Assembly: GCA_910587425.1 (NCBI GenBank)
Contig: CAJUKU010000030.1
Span: 1-10,089, forward strand
DNA length: 10,089 bases
Source of the DNA: an uncultured Muribaculaceae bacterium
GTDB taxonomy: Bacteria > Bacteroidota > Bacteroidia > Bacteroidales > Muribaculaceae
Reading direction: 5' to 3'
Position 1 is the stretch's first letter; each line of letters begins with the position of its first letter. The position numbers were made by a program, and so were the translations under genes. Of this stretch, positions 6,684 through 10,089 are shown piece after piece. A model generated the notes under the pieces. It searched no databases. It was not told where the DNA came from and worked only from the letters and a program-made list of their open reading frames with translations.

Positions 6684-7802
6684 TCAGCGTATGAGGTTCA
6701 TTTCGGAGGCGAAAACGGTGCGCGGGTCGGCGTGGAAGCGGCGGAATGAGTCGGCGGATGAATGTCCGCGCCAGGGACCGAAGAAATGCTCCGGTTTGTC
6801 GTGGGCGTTGCGCCACACCACCACGTATGCCACGGGATAGCCCTCCATTGCGGGGAGGAGCACGTCGGTCCACCAATTGTCCATGGTGACCCCTTCGAGC
6901 CCGGTCTCGGTGAACGCCACGAGCTTGCCGCTGCGGCGTGCAGCCTCGGTGGCTGCCGAGAGGGTGGCGTCGACGGCGGCACGGTAGGTGTCGACACCTT
7001 TTTCAGCACCGTAGTGGTAGACGTCGGCACCCATGATGTCGACATACTCATCGCCGGGATAGCGCTCAAGATATTCGTCGATGCTCTTCACGCGGTCGGG
7101 GGAATATGCCCAAAGCACATTGTCGACACCCTCGCTGTCGAACACGCTGCGTGTCTTTTCCCAGAGCTTGCGGTACTGCTCGGGAGTGCACTGGCGTTCG
7201 CCCCACCAGAACCATGCTCCGGTGTGCTCGTGCCATGGGCGGAACACCACCCCGATGCGGCTGCCGGTGGAGTCGGTGAGCGACATGATGAAGCGCGCGG
7301 CGCGGCGCACCTGATCCTCGAAGCGCGCGCCGACAACGGAGTCGGTGAGGATCTGCGCAACGATGGTAGTGTCGGAGCACTGCCATGAGTCCTGACCGTC
7401 GACAGGGTTGACGGCGTGCCAACTGAAGGCGTTGACTCCCCCGCGCTCATACTGCGCGATAGCCTCGGCGCGCATACGTGCGAAGTTGACACTGTCGAGA
7501 TTGGCGGCGTCGCCTTTCTCTATGCCACCGAGATCCCAGTTCATCATGGCGGGGTAATCGCCGGCGGTCTCGAGCACGTCGGAGCGTCCGGAGTCGCCCA
7601 CCCATGTGTGACCGTAGACGGGATCATCGTCATGCCCGAACATCACCAGTCCGCGGGCGCTTACGCTGTCAAGGCGTGCGCGGAGAACCTCGGCGGGAGT
7701 GAGCGATGCGTTGTCAGCGGCATCAGCCGTGCCGGATGTCTTGCCGGTGCATCCGGCTATTGCGATAGTGGCTGCAGCAGCCATGTATGCGAGAGTCTTC
7801 AT
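6684..7802 (-). CDS. GH26 beta-mannanase lipoprotein (probably mannobiose-releasing)
   Basis: This 372-residue GH26 enzyme cleaves beta-1,4-mannan. Residues 1-17 are a signal peptide with lipobox IAGC, so Cys18 is lipidated. A short linker rich in Ser, Thr, Ala and Asp follows, then the (beta/alpha)8 barrel. Family landmarks are GHDDDPVYG (57-65), the acid/base Glu192 in RPWHEHTGAWFWWG, and the nucleophile Glu299 in FTETG; both catalytic acids are intact. The B. fragilis neighbour-gene homologue (BF0771) is a GH26 exo-mannanase releasing mannobiose, so the same product is likely here. The lipoprotein sits in the outer membrane or periplasm; no strong acidic export signal follows Cys18. The start ATG overlaps the GH5 stop by 4 nt (ATGA), which points to translational coupling. 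Confidence 0.93.
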   Translation of the reverse strand: MKTLAYMAAAATIAIAGCTGKTSGTADAADNASLTPAEVLRARLDSVSARGLVMFGHDDDPVYGHTWVGDSGRSDVLETAGDYPAMMNWDLGGIEKGDAANLDSVNFARMRAEAIAQYERGGVNAFSWHAVNPVDGQDSWQCSDTTIVAQILTDSVVGARFEDQVRRAARFIMSLTDSTGSRIGVVFRPWHEHTGAWFWWGERQCTPEQYRKLWEKTRSVFDSEGVDNVLWAYSPDRVKSIDEYLERYPGDEYVDIMGADVYHYGAEKGVDTYRAAVDATLSAATEAARRSGKLVAFTETGLEGVTMDNWWTDVLLPAMEGYPVAYVVVWRNAHDKPEHFFGPWRGHSSADSFRRFHADPRTVFASEMNLIR

Positions 7803-9100
7803 TTGCTGATGTTTTTGAGAGATTCAGTCATGCGGCGGATCACGGCTACTGTCGAGCTGTCGGCTGCGAATACAGAGTTTAGTCCCTGATCCTCCTGAGC
7901 GGGATCGCCCGAATAGTCGTCGCCGCGCTGCCATGTGCGGTGTGCGGGCTGTGCGAGTCCGCCCCATCCCCAGAAGTTCGATCCGTTGATCTTGCCGGAG
8001 TCGCGGATTATCGAGAACACATATTCATAGTAACGGTCGCGTCCGAGTGTGGGCGATCCGGGTGCGATAGCCATGGAGTCGCGCGGATAGCCGAACTCCT
8101 CGAGCACGATCGGCTTGGCGCCGCCGAAGCGGTCGAAGTGCTCGTCGATGTAAGCCTGGGTGTAGCGGCATGCGCTGTCGACATCCTCAACCACGCGGGC
8201 GGGGTCGTCGCGGCGGATCCAGTTCCAGTTGTAAGGCCAGATGTGGATGTTGGCGTAGTCGATTTCGGGATAGTTGTGGATCTCCGCCCAAAGGTCGAGG
8301 TCAACCTCACATCCGTATTTACCCTCGCTGCCGGTGCTGACGAGGTGGTTGGAATCGATCTCCTTGATGGTGCGGGCGGTGGTGCGGAGCCAGTCGGCAA
8401 GCGCGCGCTTCCCCTCGCGGCTGAATGCGCGGGGCTCATTGGCGATCTGCCACGACATGATGGCGGGCGATTCGGTGTAGGGCTTGCCGGTGATGCTGTT
8501 GGTGCGGCTCACCATGTTGCGCACATGGTTGAGGGCGAGCTGACGGGCGGAGTCGGAGAGCACGAACTGGCTGGCATAGTCTACATATTCGCGGTAGCCG
8601 TCCTTGGGGAGCGGTGCGGGTCCGTGACCTGTCCATTCGAGATATGTGCCGTAGCCGCCGCTCCATTCCCAGGAGTTGTTGAGATAGAGCACGGCTTTCA
8701 TGTCGCGCTTCTCGAGTTCGGCAAGGAAGTAGTCGAGTCCTTCAAGGAGGGTATCGTTGTAGACGCCGGGGGCTGTCTGGAGCACCGGCTCTATGTGCGA
8801 TTCAAGTCCTTCGGCACCATCGCCGCCGACGAGCACGCGGAGGTTGGTGAGACCCAGCTCCTTGAGGAGGTCGAGTTCGCGTGCGAGGCGCTCGCGGTCG
8901 CCATACTTCTCGGAGCCGAGTATGGCGCCGTACCAGAAGTTTGTGCCGACGAAACGGTAGAGGGAGTCGCCGATGTAGAATTCGCCGTCGCGCACGGTGA
9001 CGAACTGTGGTGCATCGGTCTGTGCATCACCCCTTGAACATCCGGTGGCGACGCAGATCGCAGCGATGCCCAGGGCGATGAATCGCAATAAGTTTTTCAT
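7799..9100 (-). CDS. GH5 (subfamily 7-like) endo-beta-1,4-mannanase lipoprotein
   Basis: This 433-residue retaining glycosidase probably attacks the backbone of mannan or glucomannan. Residues 1-20 are a signal peptide ending ATGC, with Cys21 as the lipid anchor. The barrel carries GH5 clan-A motifs: NFWYGAILGS (54-63), LRVLVGGDG (87-95), WQIANEP (217-223) with acid/base Glu222, HIWPYNW (286-292), VLEEFG (332-337) with nucleophile Glu335, and NFWGWGG (375-381). These motifs match GH5_7 mannanases in spacing. No extra binding module is visible; the C-terminal part ends with the barrel helices. It is the first gene of the operon, about 25 nt downstream of the predicted transcription start. GH5_7 includes endo-mannanases and some exo-mannosidases, so endo action is likely but not certain. 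Relative to the B. fragilis GH26-GH130-symporter-epimerase cluster, this gene is an addition at the front. Confidence 0.92.
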   Translation of the reverse strand: MKNLLRFIALGIAAICVATGCSRGDAQTDAPQFVTVRDGEFYIGDSLYRFVGTNFWYGAILGSEKYGDRERLARELDLLKELGLTNLRVLVGGDGAEGLESHIEPVLQTAPGVYNDTLLEGLDYFLAELEKRDMKAVLYLNNSWEWSGGYGTYLEWTGHGPAPLPKDGYREYVDYASQFVLSDSARQLALNHVRNMVSRTNSITGKPYTESPAIMSWQIANEPRAFSREGKRALADWLRTTARTIKEIDSNHLVSTGSEGKYGCEVDLDLWAEIHNYPEIDYANIHIWPYNWNWIRRDDPARVVEDVDSACRYTQAYIDEHFDRFGGAKPIVLEEFGYPRDSMAIAPGSPTLGRDRYYEYVFSIIRDSGKINGSNFWGWGGLAQPAHRTWQRGDDYSGDPAQEDQGLNSVFAADSSTVAVIRRMTESLKNISK

Positions 9101-9129
9101 TTGGTAGTGTGTAAGCGGTTAATTTGGTT

Positions 9130-9149
9130 GCAAAAATACTCATTTTTGC
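9130..9149. promoter_or_regulatory. Inverted repeat over the operon -7 box, candidate operator
   Basis: GCAAAAA (9130-9136) and TTTTTGC (9143-9149) form a perfect 7-bp dyad around the 6-bp spacer TACTCA. It overlaps the predicted -7 element, where a bound repressor would block transcription. AT-rich dyads can arise by chance, and no regulator gene is in the window. Confidence 0.35.
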
Positions 9150-9162
9150 CAATTAGCGCAAC
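9131..9162 (-). promoter_or_regulatory. Predicted promoter of the mannan operon
   Basis: On the minus strand, GTTG (9162-9159) is followed after 20 bp by TATTTTTG (9138-9131). This fits the Bacteroidota -33 TTG / -7 TAnnTTTG pattern with normal spacing. Transcription would begin near 9120-9125, giving a leader of about 20-25 nt before the GH5 ATG. No Shine-Dalgarno sequence is seen. Confidence 0.65.
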
Positions 9163-9190
9163 AGAGCAGGGGTAAAGTTGGCACGAGAGA

Positions 9191-9252
9191 TTGTAGGGGC
9201 GGAGATAGGCTGCGCTGCGCTCGCGCCATACCTCCGCCCCTACAACCTGCGC
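9191..9252. repeat. Palindromic interspersed repeat, copy B
   Basis: TTGTAGGGGCGGAG (9191-9204) is the perfect reverse complement of 9232-9245. Inside, TA/TA, GGC/GCC and GCG/CGC pair, with bulges at 9211 and 9228 and a 7-nt loop, as in copy A. This copy is full length with both outer arms. It sits 29 bp upstream of the predicted -33 box of the mannan operon and downstream of the neighbouring gene's terminator. It could be a REP-type element; no transposase gene is nearby. Confidence 0.8.
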
Positions 9253-9271
9253 CTCTGCGAGCGCCGGATAT

Positions 9272-9302
9272 AAAAAATTGGTCCGCCCTCCGGCGGACCA
9301 AT
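9272..9302 (-). terminator. Intrinsic terminator of the partial gene at the right end
   Basis: ATTGGTCCGCC (9277-9287) pairs perfectly with 9292-9302 across the loop CTCC, an 11-bp GC-rich stem. On the minus strand it is followed directly by a run of six T (9277-9272). It lies 53 nt past the stop codon of the modular protein gene, so that gene and the mannan operon are separate transcription units. Confidence 0.9.
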
Positions 9303-9355
9303 CAGGAAAGACTTCAAGTCTATTTAGAAAATATACAAAATACTTCTTGGTTTAA

Positions 9356-10089
9356 TCAGCGCACGGCTACCTTGACGGCTGTACCGTCGGCGAGACGCAC
9401 GATGTAGATGCCTGCGCGCAGACCCTCTGGACGCACGCGGCGACCTGTCAGGTCGAACACCATCGAGCCTTCGGGAGCGACGATGCTGTCACCTTCGACG
9501 GTCACTTTTGCTGCGCCGTCGGCTGCGATGCCGCCGATAGCGTCGGTGTCGTCGTCAGGATCGCTCGGATCAGTAGGATCGGTGGGTTCTGTGGGATCCT
9601 TCGGATCTTCGGGGTCGGTAGGCTCGGTGGTCACGGGATCTACAGTGATATCCTCATCTACATCCTTGCCGATGGTCTTGCCCTGCTCCTCGAGATAAGC
9701 CACGACGGTGATAGCCTTGTCGGTGTCGAACTCAACATAGTTCTTGCCGCCGGCAACCTGGTATTCGTCGAATGTGGCGCCATCGTTCTTGGAGTAGTAG
9801 ATCACGGCTCCGTCGGCGTTGAAGTGCTTCGTGTCGGCAACCTCGATGCGGACAGTAGTCTTGCCCGGAGCGCGTGTGGCGGTTATCTTCAGATCGCCCG
9901 AACGTACGGTGATAGCCTGGCTCACGGCAGCGCCGAAGCGGTCTTTCCCCTCCTCCTTGAGGATAGCCTTGACGGTGCATGCCTCCTCAAGTTCGAGCGG
10001 TTTCGCGGGATCGTAAAGCGCGGAAGCAGCTGTGGGCTCGCTGCCGTCGGTGGTGTAGCGCACCTCATACTTGCCGGCGAAGTCGATCG
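9356..10089 (-). CDS. C-terminal part of a secreted modular protein with chitobiase-type C-terminal repeat and T9SS-like tail (partial)
   Basis: The reading frame stays open to the window edge, so only the last 243 residues are seen. A GTG at 10063 is not a credible start, because IDFAGKYE lies in frame before it. The first domain (VRYTTDGSEPTAASALYDPAKPLEL, then VKAILKEEG) matches the chitobiase/beta-hexosaminidase C-terminal type, a small beta-sandwich common in surface glycan-active proteins. A second beta-rich segment (DGAVIYYSKNDGATFDEY) may be a relative. Next comes a Pro-Asp-Thr linker (about 9542-9634). The last 60 residues end VFDLTGRRV, LRAGIYIVRLADGTAVKVAVR, like a type A type IX secretion sorting tail. 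The missing N-terminus could be a hydrolase or a binding protein; its function cannot be told from here. It has its own terminator. Confidence 0.8.
   Translation of the reverse strand, partial: IDFAGKYEVRYTTDGSEPTAASALYDPAKPLELEEACTVKAILKEEGKDRFGAAVSQAITVRSGDLKITATRAPGKTTVRIEVADTKHFNADGAVIYYSKNDGATFDEYQVAGGKNYVEFDTDKAITVVAYLEEQGKTIGKDVDEDITVDPVTTEPTDPEDPKDPTEPTDPTDPSDPDDDTDAIGGIAADGAAKVTVEGDSIVAPEGSMVFDLTGRRVRPEGLRAGIYIVRLADGTAVKVAVR
9542..9634 (-). repeat. Low-complexity Pro/Asp/Thr linker repeat
   Basis: Inside the partial gene, degenerate GGATC- and TCGGT-type units encode a run built of PTDP, PEDP, PKDP and SDPD blocks. It forms an extended acidic spacer between the beta-sandwich domains and the C-terminal sorting-like tail. 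Such repeats are prone to length change by slippage. Confidence 0.7.

Noticed and set aside
7940..9037. Plus-strand open frame of 365 codons opposite GH5
   Set aside because: It is antisense to a GH5 gene with all catalytic motifs. Its Val/Gly/Ala-rich translation is typical of a codon-bias shadow.
9542..9634. Possible CRISPR-like or tandem array in the right-hand gene
   Set aside because: The repeated units are short, degenerate and in frame, and encode a Pro/Asp linker. There are no uniform repeats with unique spacers.

Overview
The window looks like a chromosomal segment of a gut-type Bacteroidales bacterium, most likely in or near the Muribaculaceae. The reasons are Bacteroidota-style promoters (TAnnTTTG), leaders with no clear Shine-Dalgarno sequence, lipoprotein glycan hydrolases, a C10 (streptopain-type) peptidase, and a C-terminal tail resembling the type IX sorting domain. 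The taxonomic call is inference from gene content and style; no search was run.

Layout: (1) 1-2088, plus strand: a putative promoter, a complete C10 cysteine peptidase lipoprotein, and 6 nt later a small lipoprotein of unknown function. Base composition falls sharply inside the peptidase gene, near the catalytic Cys codon. (2) 2089-2634: a gene-free convergent region packed with inverted repeats: mutually exclusive hairpins, a 15-bp dyad, a 17-bp stem-loop that may end the minus-strand operon, and a palindromic interspersed repeat. (3) 2635-9100, minus strand: a beta-mannan utilisation operon, read from right to left as GH5 mannanase, GH26 mannanase, GH130 mannosylglucose phosphorylase, GPH/MFS sugar symporter and mannobiose 2-epimerase (AGE family). 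(4) 9101-9355: regulatory spacer with the operon promoter, a second copy of the palindromic repeat, and a strong terminator for the next gene. (5) 9356-10089, minus strand: the C-terminal part of a secreted modular protein that runs off the window.

How the operon works (established for the families, inferred here): the two lipoprotein mannanases cut mannan to mannobiose outside the cytoplasm. The symporter imports it across the inner membrane. The epimerase turns mannobiose into mannosyl-glucose, and the GH130 enzyme phosphorolyses that to mannose-1-phosphate and glucose. From memory, the order GH26-GH130-symporter-epimerase matches the Bacteroides fragilis BF0771-BF0774 cluster, with a GH5 gene added in front. 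No SusC/SusD pair, regulator or mannosidase is visible here.

The window holds no defence system, CRISPR array, tRNA, rRNA or transposase that I can support. The more unusual signals are the mosaic peptidase gene with its partner lipoprotein, the dyad-rich spacer, a near-identical palindromic repeat on each side of the mannan operon, and a terminator-like hairpin inside the operon.
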